A stretch of DNA of 64,000 nt from Streptomyces gardneri (lineage in GTDB: Bacteria; Actinomycetota; Actinomycetes; Streptomycetales; Streptomycetaceae). The notes beneath the pieces were generated by a model that ran no database searches, was not told where the DNA came from, and worked only from the letters and a program-made list of their open reading frames with translations. The stretch is taken from positions 20,644 through 84,643 of the forward strand of contig NZ_BJMN01000047.1 in the NCBI RefSeq assembly GCF_006539185.1. The letters are read 5' to 3'. This document shows, piece by piece, positions 1 to 7,718 of the stretch. The translations under genes were made by a program, and so were the position numbers. How positions within the stretch are numbered: position 1 is the first letter of the stretch; each line of letters starts with the position of its first letter.

Positions 1-1
1 G

Positions 2-805
2 CTCGACCTGCTGCCGAACGACGGAGCGCACGCGATGCGCCGGGAGCTGGAGTCCCGGATGCGTCAGGTCGGCACCGCGACCGACGTGGGCCCTGTGCTC
101 GCCGACCGGCTCACCGCCCTCGACCGACCCGTCTTCGCGGAGTTCTTCGGCGGCGGCCGCGACGTCCGGCCCTTCTCCCTGCGGGCCGTCGCCCAGCACC
201 CGATGCGGGTGCGGGTCAGCCTTCCGGACGGCGGCCACGAGGAAGCCGGACGCCTGCTCAACCGGCTGCTGCTCGCCCAGTTCCAGCAGGTCACCCGGGA
301 CCGCGCCGGCAGCGGGCACTTCGCCTGCCTGGTGCTCGACGACGCCGCGGGCGCCCTCACGCCGGGGACCGTACGAGCCTTCCAGCGGCTGCGCCCGCAG
401 AACGCGGGTGTCGTGCTGGCCCTCCGCACCCTCGCGGAGGTCCCCGAGGCGCTGCACGGCCCGCTCCTCGCCGGCGTCGGGTGCCGGATGGCCTTCGCCG
501 GGCTCCCCACCTGGGACGGCCGGGCCTTCGCCGAGGCGTGGGGCACCGAACGGGTCGAGACGACCGAGGTGGCCCACCACACCGTCTTCGCCGACCAGCC
601 GATGACCCGGGCCTTCCACGCCCTGCGCAAGCTGGTCACCGGCAAGGCCGTGACCACGGAGGCCGTCACCGTCCGGGAAGTGGAGCGGCAGCGGTGGTCC
701 GCGTCCGATCTCGCTCATGCCGTGCCGCCCGGCCACGCCGTCCTCTCCCTCACCCATGTGCGTGGCGAACACACCCCACCGCTGCTCGTCGAGCTCCGCG
801 GCTGA
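2..805 (+). CDS. ATP/GTP-binding protein, C-terminal part (gene cut by window start)
   Basis: The reading frame is already open at base 2, so the start lies outside the window. About 267 residues are visible. A hydrophobic strand ending in Asp-Asp (LVLDD, near base 340) looks like a Walker B. It is followed by a strand-helix pattern (VVLALRTL, then GCRMAFAGL) typical of the C-terminal half of HerA/VirD4-type P-loop ATPases. The Walker A would lie upstream and is not seen. The gene ends at TGA 803-805, followed by a strong hairpin. Streptomyces genomes often annotate this neighbour of a PucR gene simply as an ATP/GTP-binding protein. The substrate is unknown, and the ATPase assignment rests on this partial fold pattern only. 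Confidence 0.6.
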   Translation, partial: LDLLPNDGAHAMRRELESRMRQVGTATDVGPVLADRLTALDRPVFAEFFGGGRDVRPFSLRAVAQHPMRVRVSLPDGGHEEAGRLLNRLLLAQFQQVTRDRAGSGHFACLVLDDAAGALTPGTVRAFQRLRPQNAGVVLALRTLAEVPEALHGPLLAGVGCRMAFAGLPTWDGRAFAEAWGTERVETTEVAHHTVFADQPMTRAFHALRKLVTGKAVTTEAVTVREVERQRWSASDLAHAVPPGHAVLSLTHVRGEHTPPLLVELRG

Positions 806-833
806 GCGGGGGACTTTCGGCCCTGGCACAATC

Positions 834-863
834 GGGGGCGCCGCTCGGCTGAGCGGCGCCCCC
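834..863 (+). terminator. Perfect 13-bp hairpin between the ATPase and pucR-type gene
   Basis: The arms gggggcgccgctc and gagcggcgccccc pair perfectly around a ggct loop. It is placed as a rho-independent terminator for the ATPase gene, though no T-run follows. It ends only 25 bases before the regulator start, so it could instead sit in that gene's leader. Confidence 0.6.
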
Positions 864-888
864 TCGCCCAAAGGTCCGACGGTCCCCA

Positions 889-2442
889 ATGCCGCCCACC
901 CTCGCCTCGCTCGTGCAGCACTCCGCCCTCAAGCTGATCGTCCGCGCGGGTGAGGACCGCCTCGACACCCCCGTCCGCTGGGCCCACGTCAGCGAGCTGG
1001 CGGACCCCGTCCCGTACATGGAGGGCGGCGAGCTCCTGCTCACCACCGCGCTCACGCTGGACGCCGAGGACCTGGAGGCGATGCGGCGCTATGTGCGGAG
1101 GCTGCTCGGGGCGGGGGTCGTCGGGCTCGGCTTCGCCGTCGGCGTGAACTACGAGGAGATCCCGTCGGCCCTGCTCGACGCGGCCCGCGAGGAGCATCTG
1201 CCGCTCCTGGAGGTGCCCCGCAGGACCCCGTTCCTCGCCATCAGCAAGGCGGTCTCGGCGGCCATCTCCGCCGACCAGTACCGCGCCGTCACCGCCGGTT
1301 TCGAGGCCCAGCGCGAGCTGACCCGCGCCGCGCTCGCCGAGGGCCCCGAGGCCGTCGTCGCCCGGCTCGCCGCGCACGTCGACGGCTGGGCCGCGCTCTA
1401 CGACACCTCCGGCACGGTCGTCGCCGTCTCGCCCGAGTGGGCCGCCCGCCGGGCCGCCCGGCTCACCCCCGACGTGGAGCGGCTCCGCGACCGTCCGGCG
1501 CCCGCGAGCGCCGTCGTGGGCGGTACGGACGACCGCGTCGAGCTCCAGTCGCTCGGGAGCGGCCGGCGCGTCCGGGGCGCGCTCGCGGTCGGCACGGGCG
1601 CGCCTCTCGGGACGGCCGAGCGGTACGCGGTGCACTCGGCGATCGCCCTGCTGACCCTCACCACGGAGCGCTCGCGCTCGCTCCAGGCGGCCGAGCAGCG
1701 GCTGGGGGCCGCGGTGCTGAAGCTGATGCTCGCCGGCCACCCGGACCATGCGCGCGCGGTGGCCGGCGAGGTGTACGGCGGGCTCCTCGACGCCCCCTTC
1801 CGGCTGCTCGTCGCCGAGCCGGCCGGGGGCGAGCCGACGGGGGAGGCCCCGCTGCCGGCCCTCGCCGAGACCTTGGAGACGGCCGCCGCCCGGGCGGGCG
1901 AGGCGGTGCTCACGGTCCCGGAGAGCGAGGGGCGGCTCGTCGTCCTCGCCGGGGACGGGGGCGCCGTCGTGACGGCCTGCCACGGGTACGCGGATCGGGA
2001 GGCGGAGGAGACCGGGCTCGTCGTCGGTCTGTCGGCCCCGGCCGGTCCGGTCGCCGCGGCGACCGCGTACAAGCAGGCCGAGCAGGCCCTCGCGGTGGCC
2101 CGACGGCGGGGCCGCGCGCTCGTCGAGCACGAGGAGCTGGCCGCCGGTTCGGTCCTGCCGCTCCTCGCCGACGACGCCGTCCGCGCCTTCGCCGACGGCA
2201 TGCTCCGCGCGCTGCGGGAGCACGACGCGACCGGCCGCGGCGACCTCGTGGCCTCGCTGCGCGCCTGGCTCTCCCGGCACGGCCAGTGGGACGCGGCGGC
2301 GGCGGACCTGGGCGTGCACCGGCACACCCTGCGCTATCGGATGCGGCGTGTGGAGGAGATCCTGGGCCGCTCGCTGGACGACGCGGACGTACGGATGGAG
2401 CTGTGGCTGGCGCTGAAGGCGACGGGCGAGGACACGGCCTGA
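889..2442 (+). CDS. PucR-family transcriptional regulator
   Basis: This 517-residue protein has the full PucR layout. The N-terminal purine-catabolism-regulator domain covers about residues 10-125 (LIVRAGEDRLDTPVRWAHVS, then GGELLLTT). A variable GGDEF-like middle region follows at about 270-410. A C-terminal winged HTH_30 domain covers about 440-510 (AAADLGVHRHTLRYRMRR, then EILGR). The ATG follows a weak aaaggtc ribosome site. Family members are cytoplasmic activators or repressors that sense nitrogenous or carbonyl metabolites. In Streptomyces this position, close to an aldehyde dehydrogenase, suggests control of amine/GABA-type catabolism, which is inference. A perfect 12-bp palindrome upstream of the dehydrogenase is a candidate target. 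Confidence 0.88.
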   Translation: MPPTLASLVQHSALKLIVRAGEDRLDTPVRWAHVSELADPVPYMEGGELLLTTALTLDAEDLEAMRRYVRRLLGAGVVGLGFAVGVNYEEIPSALLDAAREEHLPLLEVPRRTPFLAISKAVSAAISADQYRAVTAGFEAQRELTRAALAEGPEAVVARLAAHVDGWAALYDTSGTVVAVSPEWAARRAARLTPDVERLRDRPAPASAVVGGTDDRVELQSLGSGRRVRGALAVGTGAPLGTAERYAVHSAIALLTLTTERSRSLQAAEQRLGAAVLKLMLAGHPDHARAVAGEVYGGLLDAPFRLLVAEPAGGEPTGEAPLPALAETLETAAARAGEAVLTVPESEGRLVVLAGDGGAVVTACHGYADREAEETGLVVGLSAPAGPVAAATAYKQAEQALAVARRRGRALVEHEELAAGSVLPLLADDAVRAFADGMLRALREHDATGRGDLVASLRAWLSRHGQWDAAAADLGVHRHTLRYRMRRVEEILGRSLDDADVRMELWLALKATGEDTA

Positions 2443-2526
2443 GGGGGTGTCCTCGCCGGTCATCTCGTCTGAGGGGAGTCCCCCCGGTCACCTCGCCTGA
2501 GGGGAGTGCCCCCCCGGTCACCTCTC
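2439..2526 (+). repeat. Three imperfect tandem ~29-bp repeats at the end of the PucR gene
   Basis: The units begin at 2439, 2469 and 2497, each with ctgagggg(a/g)gt, a C-run and ggtca(t/c)ctc. The first unit contains the regulator stop codon. Each unit can fold gggga/tccc locally. It may serve as a transcript end or may be a recent duplication. Confidence 0.6.
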
Positions 2527-2561
2527 GCCGCCCCCGGTGACGCCGCTCCCGCCGACGGTTC

Positions 2562-2765
2562 CTACTCGCCGCCCCCGGTGACGGTGCCGCCGTCACCCTG
2601 CTGCGTACGGCTCCGCTTCCGGTTGTCGCGCACCAGCTCGCCTCCGAGCAGGGTCACCTTCGCCACCGCGCGGACCCAGGCCGGGCCGCCGCGCGACGCC
2701 CACACGACGCAGACGCACCCTCCGACGGCGAGCACCAGGACGCCGATCAGAACCGCCAGAACCAT
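2562..2765 (-). CDS. Small single-pass membrane protein, unknown
   Basis: The 67-residue product has one strong N-terminal membrane helix (MVLAVLIGVLVLAVGGCVCV), then a basic segment ending in a polar Gly/Thr-rich tail. The ATG at 2763-2765 is preceded by ggggaag at good spacing. An in-frame ATG at 2784-2786 would add seven residues. It is transcribed away from the EamA gene. No family is recognised. Codon use with GC-rich third positions and the ribosome site argue that it is real. Confidence 0.5.
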   Translation of the reverse strand: MVLAVLIGVLVLAVGGCVCVVWASRGGPAWVRAVAKVTLLGGELVRDNRKRSRTQQGDGGTVTGGGE

Positions 2766-2928
2766 GTTCTTCCCCCATTTCCCCATGAGTTGTCGTGGTC
2801 GGGACCATCCTTTCACCCCCCGTGCCGAGTGACCCTTTGCCAGGCCGACCGCCCGGATTCCGGGATCTCTGCCCGAATCCGGGCAATTTTCTTGGTCATC
2901 GACCCTCGGGATCCCTACTCTCCTGCTC

Positions 2929-3921
2929 ATGACAAGCCCCGCCGTCGATCCGGCTCCCGAGACGCAGCAGGCCACCATCACCACCAGCACCGGGGAGGCC
3001 CGTACCCCCGTCGACCCGGCCGGGCCCGCCGCCCGCCGGATCACCGGCGCCGTATGGGCCGCGCTCGGCATCGTGTACGTCGTGTGGGGCTCCACCTACC
3101 TCGGCATCCGGATCGTCGTCGAGACGATGCCGCCGTTCCTCTCCGCCGGCGTCCGCTTCGTCACCGCCGGACTGCTGCTCACCGGGATCATCGCCTGGCG
3201 CCAGGGGCCCGCCGCCCTCAAGGTCACCCGCCGGCAGCTCGGCTCGGCCGTCCTCATCGGTCTGCTCCTGATACTCGGCGGCAACGGTCTCGTCGTCCTC
3301 GCCGAGACCTCCATCCCGTCCGGCCTGGCCGCCCTGCTCATCTCCGTCGTCCCGGCCTGGGTCGTGCTCCTGAAGGCCGCCTCCGGTCAGCGGCCGACGG
3401 CCGGCGGTCTCGCCGGCGTGGCCCTCGGCCTCGTGGGACTCGCCGTGCTCACGCTGCCCGGGCTCAGCGGCGAGGTGAAGGTCGGCGGCGTGGTCCTCGT
3501 CGTCGTCGCGACGCTCCTGTGGTCCGTCGGCTCGTTCTCGTCCGCCCGCCTCCCCATGCCCGCCAACCCCTTCACGGCCAGTGCGTACGAGATGATCGCG
3601 GGCGGTCTCGGCGGCCTCGCCGTCGCCTTCGTCCGGGGCGAGCAGCACGGCCTCGACGTGACCGCGATCTCGGGCCGCTCCTGGGCGGCCCTCGCGTACC
3701 TGATCGTCTTCGGCTCCCTGATCGCCTTCACCGCGTACGCGTGGCTCCTCCAGGCCGCACCGCTCTCGCTGGTCGCCACGTACGCGTACGTGAACCCCGT
3801 CGTCGCCGTCGCCCTCGGCGCCCTCGTCCTCGGTGAGGCCCTGTCGTGGCCCATCGTCCTCGGCGGCGCGATCGTCGTCGGCGGTGTCTGTCTCATCGTC
3901 TCGACCGAGCGGCGCGGCTGA
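2929..3921 (+). CDS. EamA/DMT-family transporter
   Basis: The 330-residue inner-membrane protein has about ten predicted helices in two EamA repeats. The first begins AALGIVYVVWGSTYLGIRI near residue 44. The second spans the C-terminal half and ends in LGEALSWPIVLGGAIVVGG (about 305-323), a hallmark of the family. The first ~40 residues are a soluble, Thr/Ala/Pro-rich tail. Family members export amino acids, their analogues or other small metabolites; the substrate cannot be told from sequence. The gene stands alone, with a short hairpin (3957-3973) after it. Confidence 0.88.
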   Translation: MTSPAVDPAPETQQATITTSTGEARTPVDPAGPAARRITGAVWAALGIVYVVWGSTYLGIRIVVETMPPFLSAGVRFVTAGLLLTGIIAWRQGPAALKVTRRQLGSAVLIGLLLILGGNGLVVLAETSIPSGLAALLISVVPAWVVLLKAASGQRPTAGGLAGVALGLVGLAVLTLPGLSGEVKVGGVVLVVVATLLWSVGSFSSARLPMPANPFTASAYEMIAGGLGGLAVAFVRGEQHGLDVTAISGRSWAALAYLIVFGSLIAFTAYAWLLQAAPLSLVATYAYVNPVVAVALGALVLGEALSWPIVLGGAIVVGGVCLIVSTERRG

Positions 3922-3956
3922 CGGGGGACGGCGCGGGGGCGGGGGCAGGGACGGGG

Positions 3957-3973
3957 GGCAGGCCGGGCCTGCC
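3957..3973 (+). terminator. Short hairpin after the EamA transporter gene
   Basis: The arms ggcaggc and gcctgcc surround a three-base loop 36 bases after the stop codon. It lacks a T-run and is a weak terminator candidate. The surrounding 3922-4118 region is otherwise G/C-rich without coding signal. Confidence 0.4.
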
Positions 3974-4062
3974 ACGGGCGAACCGGCCCGTTCGGCCAAA
4001 GCGGACAGAGGTTCACCCCCACCACTCCACACCGGACAAACGCCCCTCCGGCCTCCCGGCCC

Positions 4063-4087
4063 TAACGTGTCACGAGAGCGATCGCTC
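4063..4087 (+). promoter_or_regulatory. Candidate promoter -10 and 12-bp operator palindrome before the aldehyde dehydrogenase
   Basis: TAACGT (4063-4068) resembles a -10 box. Eight bases later lies the perfect palindrome gagcgatcgctc (4076-4087), at or just after the expected transcription start and 31 bases before the ATG. Such placement suits a repressor or dual regulator. The nearby PucR protein is the obvious candidate, by inference only. Confidence 0.4.
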
Positions 4088-4118
4088 GCACCCCCGATAC
4101 GGAAAGGGCCGGGACGCA

Positions 4119-5564
4119 ATGACGACCACCCACGCCTTCTGGCTCGCCGGCCGCGAGGCCACCGGCGAGGCCACCTTCGACGTCACGAACTCCTTCGACG
4201 GACGTCTGGTCGGCAAGGTCAGCGTGCCCACCGAGGCCCAGGTCGAGGAGGCCGTCGCCGCCGCGCACGCCGTCGTCGACGAGTTCGCCGCGACCCCGGC
4301 GCACGTCCGCGCCGCCGCCCTCGACCACGTGTCGAAGCGGCTCGCCGAGCGCACCGAGGAGATCGCCCTGCTGATCTCCGCCGAGAACGGCAAGCCCATC
4401 AAGTGGGCCCGCGGCGAGGTCGGCCGTGCCGTCTCCGTCTTCCGTTTCGCCGCCGAGGAGGCCCGCCGCTGGAACGCCGGCGAGGCCCAGCGTCTGGACA
4501 CCGAGGCCGGCGGCGCGGGCCGCCTCGCCCTCACCCGCCGTATCCCCAAGGGCGTCGTCCTCGGCATCGCGCCGTTCAACTTCCCGCTGAACCTCAGCGC
4601 CCACAAGGTCGCCCCGGCCATCGCCGTCGGCGCCCCCATCATCCTCAAGCCGGCTCCGTCGACCCCGATCTCCTCCCTGATCCTGGGCGAGATCCTGGCC
4701 GAGACCGAGCTGCCGGCCGGCTCCTGGTCGATCCTGACCGTGCCGAACGACCGCATGCCCGCCCTGGTCAAGGACGAGCGCCTCCCGGTCATCTCCTTCA
4801 CCGGCTCGGACAAGGTCGGCTACGCCATCCAGGAGTCGGTGCCGCACAAGCACTGCACCCTGGAGCTCGGCGGCAACGCCGCGGCCGTCGTGCTGCCCGA
4901 CTGGTCCTCCGAGGCCGACCTGGACTGGGCGGCGAGCCGTATCGCCACCTTCTCCAACTACCAGGGCGGCCAGTCCTGCATCTCCGTGCAGCGCGTGATC
5001 GCCGACGCCTCGGTCTACGACCGCCTGGTGCCGAAGATCGTCGCCGCCGTCGAGGCCCAGGTCACCGGTGACCCGTCCGACGCCGCCACCGACGTCGGCC
5101 CGCTGGTCGACGAGGCCGCCGCCCAGCGCGTCGAGTCCTGGGTCGACGAGGCCGTCGCCGCCGGCGCCAAGCTGCTCACCGGCGGCAAGCGCGAGGGTGC
5201 CACCTACGCCCCGACCGTCCTCGCCGAGCTCCCCGCCGGCGTCACCCTGGCCCGCGCCGAGGTCTTCGGCCCGGTCCTCACGATCGCCAAGGTCGACGGC
5301 GAGGCCGAGGCCTTCGCCGCGGTCAACGACTCCGACTTCGGCCTCCAGGCGGGCGTCTTCACGCGCGACCTGCAGACCGCCTTCCGCGCGCACCGCGCGC
5401 TGGAGGTCGGCGGCGTGATCGTCGGCGACGTCCCCTCCTACCGCGCCGACCAGATGCCGTACGGCGGCGCCAAGCGCTCCGGCGTCGGCCGCGAGGGCGT
5501 CAAGTTCGCGATGGACGACTACACGTACGAGCGCGTCCTGGTCCTGACGGGCCTCGCGCTCTAA
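4119..5564 (+). CDS. NAD(P)-dependent aldehyde dehydrogenase
   Basis: The 481-residue length is normal for the superfamily. Recognisable elements are the N-terminal nucleotide-binding strand-turn with PFNFPLNLSAHKVAPAIAVG, the lysine motif ILKPAPSTP, the Gly motif FTGSDKVGYAI (about 225-235), the general-base glutamate in LELGGNA (about 250), the catalytic cysteine in GGQSCISVQRV (about 287) and EVFGPVL near 385. The ATG at 4119 follows ggaaaggg. It oxidises an aldehyde to the acid using NAD(P)+ in the cytoplasm. The genomic company of a PucR regulator suggests succinate-semialdehyde or amine-derived aldehydes, but the substrate is not provable here. Confidence 0.93.
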   Translation: MTTTHAFWLAGREATGEATFDVTNSFDGRLVGKVSVPTEAQVEEAVAAAHAVVDEFAATPAHVRAAALDHVSKRLAERTEEIALLISAENGKPIKWARGEVGRAVSVFRFAAEEARRWNAGEAQRLDTEAGGAGRLALTRRIPKGVVLGIAPFNFPLNLSAHKVAPAIAVGAPIILKPAPSTPISSLILGEILAETELPAGSWSILTVPNDRMPALVKDERLPVISFTGSDKVGYAIQESVPHKHCTLELGGNAAAVVLPDWSSEADLDWAASRIATFSNYQGGQSCISVQRVIADASVYDRLVPKIVAAVEAQVTGDPSDAATDVGPLVDEAAAQRVESWVDEAVAAGAKLLTGGKREGATYAPTVLAELPAGVTLARAEVFGPVLTIAKVDGEAEAFAAVNDSDFGLQAGVFTRDLQTAFRAHRALEVGGVIVGDVPSYRADQMPYGGAKRSGVGREGVKFAMDDYTYERVLVLTGLAL

Positions 5565-5572
5565 CTCTCAGG

Positions 5573-5598
5573 CGTACGACTTCGTACGTCTTCGTACG
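5573..5598 (+). repeat. Three cgtacg boxes at exact 10-bp spacing
   Basis: The palindromic hexamer cgtacg occurs at 5573, 5583 and 5593, within decamers cgtacgactt, cgtacgtctt and cgtacgaccg. The one-helical-turn phasing directly after the aldehyde dehydrogenase stop and before the terminator is unusual. Its function is unknown. Confidence 0.55.
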
Positions 5599-5601
5599 AC
5601 C

Positions 5602-5653
5602 GCGAGACCAGGCGGTCCGAACCCACTGTGCGGGGGTTCGGGCCGCCTCTCGC
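5602..5653 (+). terminator. Terminator after the aldehyde dehydrogenase
   Basis: The long stem pairs gcgaga, ggcggtccgaaccc with gggttcgggccgcc, tctcgc, and ctttcc follows. It separates the aldehyde dehydrogenase from the acyl-CoA dehydrogenase. Confidence 0.75.
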
Positions 5654-5713
5654 CTTTCCGGACCCCGGAAAATCGGGTACGACGGACAGGGAAGCCCCGA
5701 GCAGGAGGTGTCC

Positions 5714-7645
5714 ATGTCCGCACCCGCCCAGCAGCCGCCCAAGGTCACCGAGCGCGAGGCCCGGCAGACCGCCGAGGCCGCGCGCGAGCAGGACTGGCAC
5801 AAGCCGAGCTTCGCCAAGGAGCTCTTCCTCGGCCGGTTCCGCCTCGACCTCGTCCACCCCCACCCGCTCCCCGCCGCCGAGGACGTACGCCGCGGGGAGG
5901 CCTTCCTCGCGACGCTCAGGACCTTCTGCGAGACGCGGATCGACAGCGCCCGCATCGAGCGCGAGGCCCGCATCCCCGACGAGACGATCACCGGCCTCAA
6001 GGAGATCGGCGCGCTCGGGATGAAGATCGACCCGAAGTACGGCGGGCTCGGCCTCACCCAGCTGTACTACAACCGCGCCCTCGCTCTCGTCGGCTCCGCG
6101 AGCCCCGCCGTCGGCGCCCTGCTCTCCGCGCACCAGTCGATCGGCGTACCGCAGCCGCTGAAACTCTTCGGCACCCAGGAGCAGAAGGACGCCTTCCTGC
6201 CCCGCCTCGCCCGTACGGACCTCTCCGCCTTCCTCCTCACCGAGCCCGACGTCGGCTCCGACCCGGCGCGTCTCGCCACCACTGCGGTACCGGTACCCGA
6301 GGGCGACGACTACGTCCTCGACGGCGTGAAGCTCTGGACCACGAACGGCGTCGTCGCCGACCTCCTCGTCGTCATGGCCCGGGTGCCCGCCTCCGAGGGC
6401 CACCGGGGCGGCATCACCGCCTTCGTCGTCGAGGCCGACTCGCCCGGCATCACCGTCGAGCACCGCAACGCCTTCATGGGGCTGCGCGGCCTGGAGAACG
6501 GCGTCACCCGCTTCCACGGCGTCCGCGTCCCCGCCGCGCACCGCATCGGCCCCGAGGGCAGCGGCCTCAAGATCGCCCTCACCACCCTCAACACCGGCCG
6601 GCTCTCCCTCCCCGCGTCCTGCGCGGGCGCCGGCAAGTGGTGCCTGAAGATCGCCCGCGAATGGTCGGGCGTCCGCGAGCAGTGGGGCAGGCCCGTCGGC
6701 CGTCACGAGGCCGTCGGCACCAAGATCTCCTTCATCGCGGCCACCACCTTCGCGCTGGAGGCCGTCGTCGACCTCGCCTCGCAGATGGCCGACGAGGACC
6801 GCAACGACATCCGGATCGAGGCCGCCCTCGCCAAGCTGTACGGCTCCGAGATGGCCTGGCTGATCGCCGACGAACTGGTCCAGATCCGCGGCGGCCGCGG
6901 CTACGAGACCGCCGACTCCCTGGCCGCCCGCGGCGAGCGCGCGATCCCCGCCGAGCAGGTCCTGCGCGACCTGCGGATCAACCGGATCTTCGAGGGCTCG
7001 ACCGAGATCATGCACCTGCTGATCGCCCGCGAGGCCGTCGACGCGCACCTCTCCGTCGCCGGCGACCTCATCGACCCCGACACCTCCCTCGCCGACAAGG
7101 CGAAGGCCGGGGTGCGGGCCGGCGGCTTCTACGCCCGCTGGCTGCCCGGACTCGTCGCCGGGGCGGGCCAGCTGCCCGGGGCGTACGGGGAGTTCGGCGA
7201 CCTCGCCTGCCACCTCCGGTACGTCGAGCGGACCTCCCGCAAGCTCGCCCGCTCGACCTTCTACGCGATGTCCCGCTGGCAGGGCCGCATGGAGCTCAAG
7301 CAGGCCTTCCTCGGGCGGATCGTCGACATCGGCGCGGAGCTCTTCGCGATGAGCGCCGCCTGCGTACGGGCCGAACTGCTCCGCACCACCACGGACCACG
7401 GCCGCGAGGCCCACCAGCTGGCGGACGCCTTCTGCCACCAGGCCCGCCTCAGGACCGAGGAGCTCTTCGGCCGCCTCTGGTCCAACACCGACGACCTCGA
7501 CCGCAAGGTCGTCGAAGGCGTCCTCTCCGGCGCCTACACCTGGCTGGAGGCCGGCATCGTCGATCCGAGCGGCGAGGGCCCCTGGATCGCCGACGCGACA
7601 CCCGGCCCCACCACGGAGCCCGACCTCCACCGACGGCTCCCGTAG
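5714..7645 (+). CDS. Long-form acyl-CoA dehydrogenase
   Basis: The 643-residue protein belongs to the VLCAD/ACAD9-like long subgroup, against about 385 residues for the short form. Seen motifs are LLTEPDVGSDPARLATTAV (about 175-195, FAD/substrate binding), EQWGRPVGRHEAVGTKI (about 320), QIRGGRGYETADSLA (about 390) and FEGSTEIMHLLIAREAVDAH (about 428-447), holding the catalytic-type glutamate. A further ~190-residue helical extension follows. The ATG at 5714 has AGGAGG five bases upstream; a GTG at 5708 lies within that ribosome site and is less likely. It oxidises acyl-CoA to enoyl-CoA, passing electrons to ETF. The substrate chain length is not determined. Confidence 0.92.
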   Translation: MSAPAQQPPKVTEREARQTAEAAREQDWHKPSFAKELFLGRFRLDLVHPHPLPAAEDVRRGEAFLATLRTFCETRIDSARIEREARIPDETITGLKEIGALGMKIDPKYGGLGLTQLYYNRALALVGSASPAVGALLSAHQSIGVPQPLKLFGTQEQKDAFLPRLARTDLSAFLLTEPDVGSDPARLATTAVPVPEGDDYVLDGVKLWTTNGVVADLLVVMARVPASEGHRGGITAFVVEADSPGITVEHRNAFMGLRGLENGVTRFHGVRVPAAHRIGPEGSGLKIALTTLNTGRLSLPASCAGAGKWCLKIAREWSGVREQWGRPVGRHEAVGTKISFIAATTFALEAVVDLASQMADEDRNDIRIEAALAKLYGSEMAWLIADELVQIRGGRGYETADSLAARGERAIPAEQVLRDLRINRIFEGSTEIMHLLIAREAVDAHLSVAGDLIDPDTSLADKAKAGVRAGGFYARWLPGLVAGAGQLPGAYGEFGDLACHLRYVERTSRKLARSTFYAMSRWQGRMELKQAFLGRIVDIGAELFAMSAACVRAELLRTTTDHGREAHQLADAFCHQARLRTEELFGRLWSNTDDLDRKVVEGVLSGAYTWLEAGIVDPSGEGPWIADATPGPTTEPDLHRRLP

Positions 7646-7718
7646 ACCCGCGCCCCCCGCGCGTCCACGTGGCGGACCGTGGCACGACGGCGCCGCGGGT
7701 CACGGCAGGATGGGTGCC

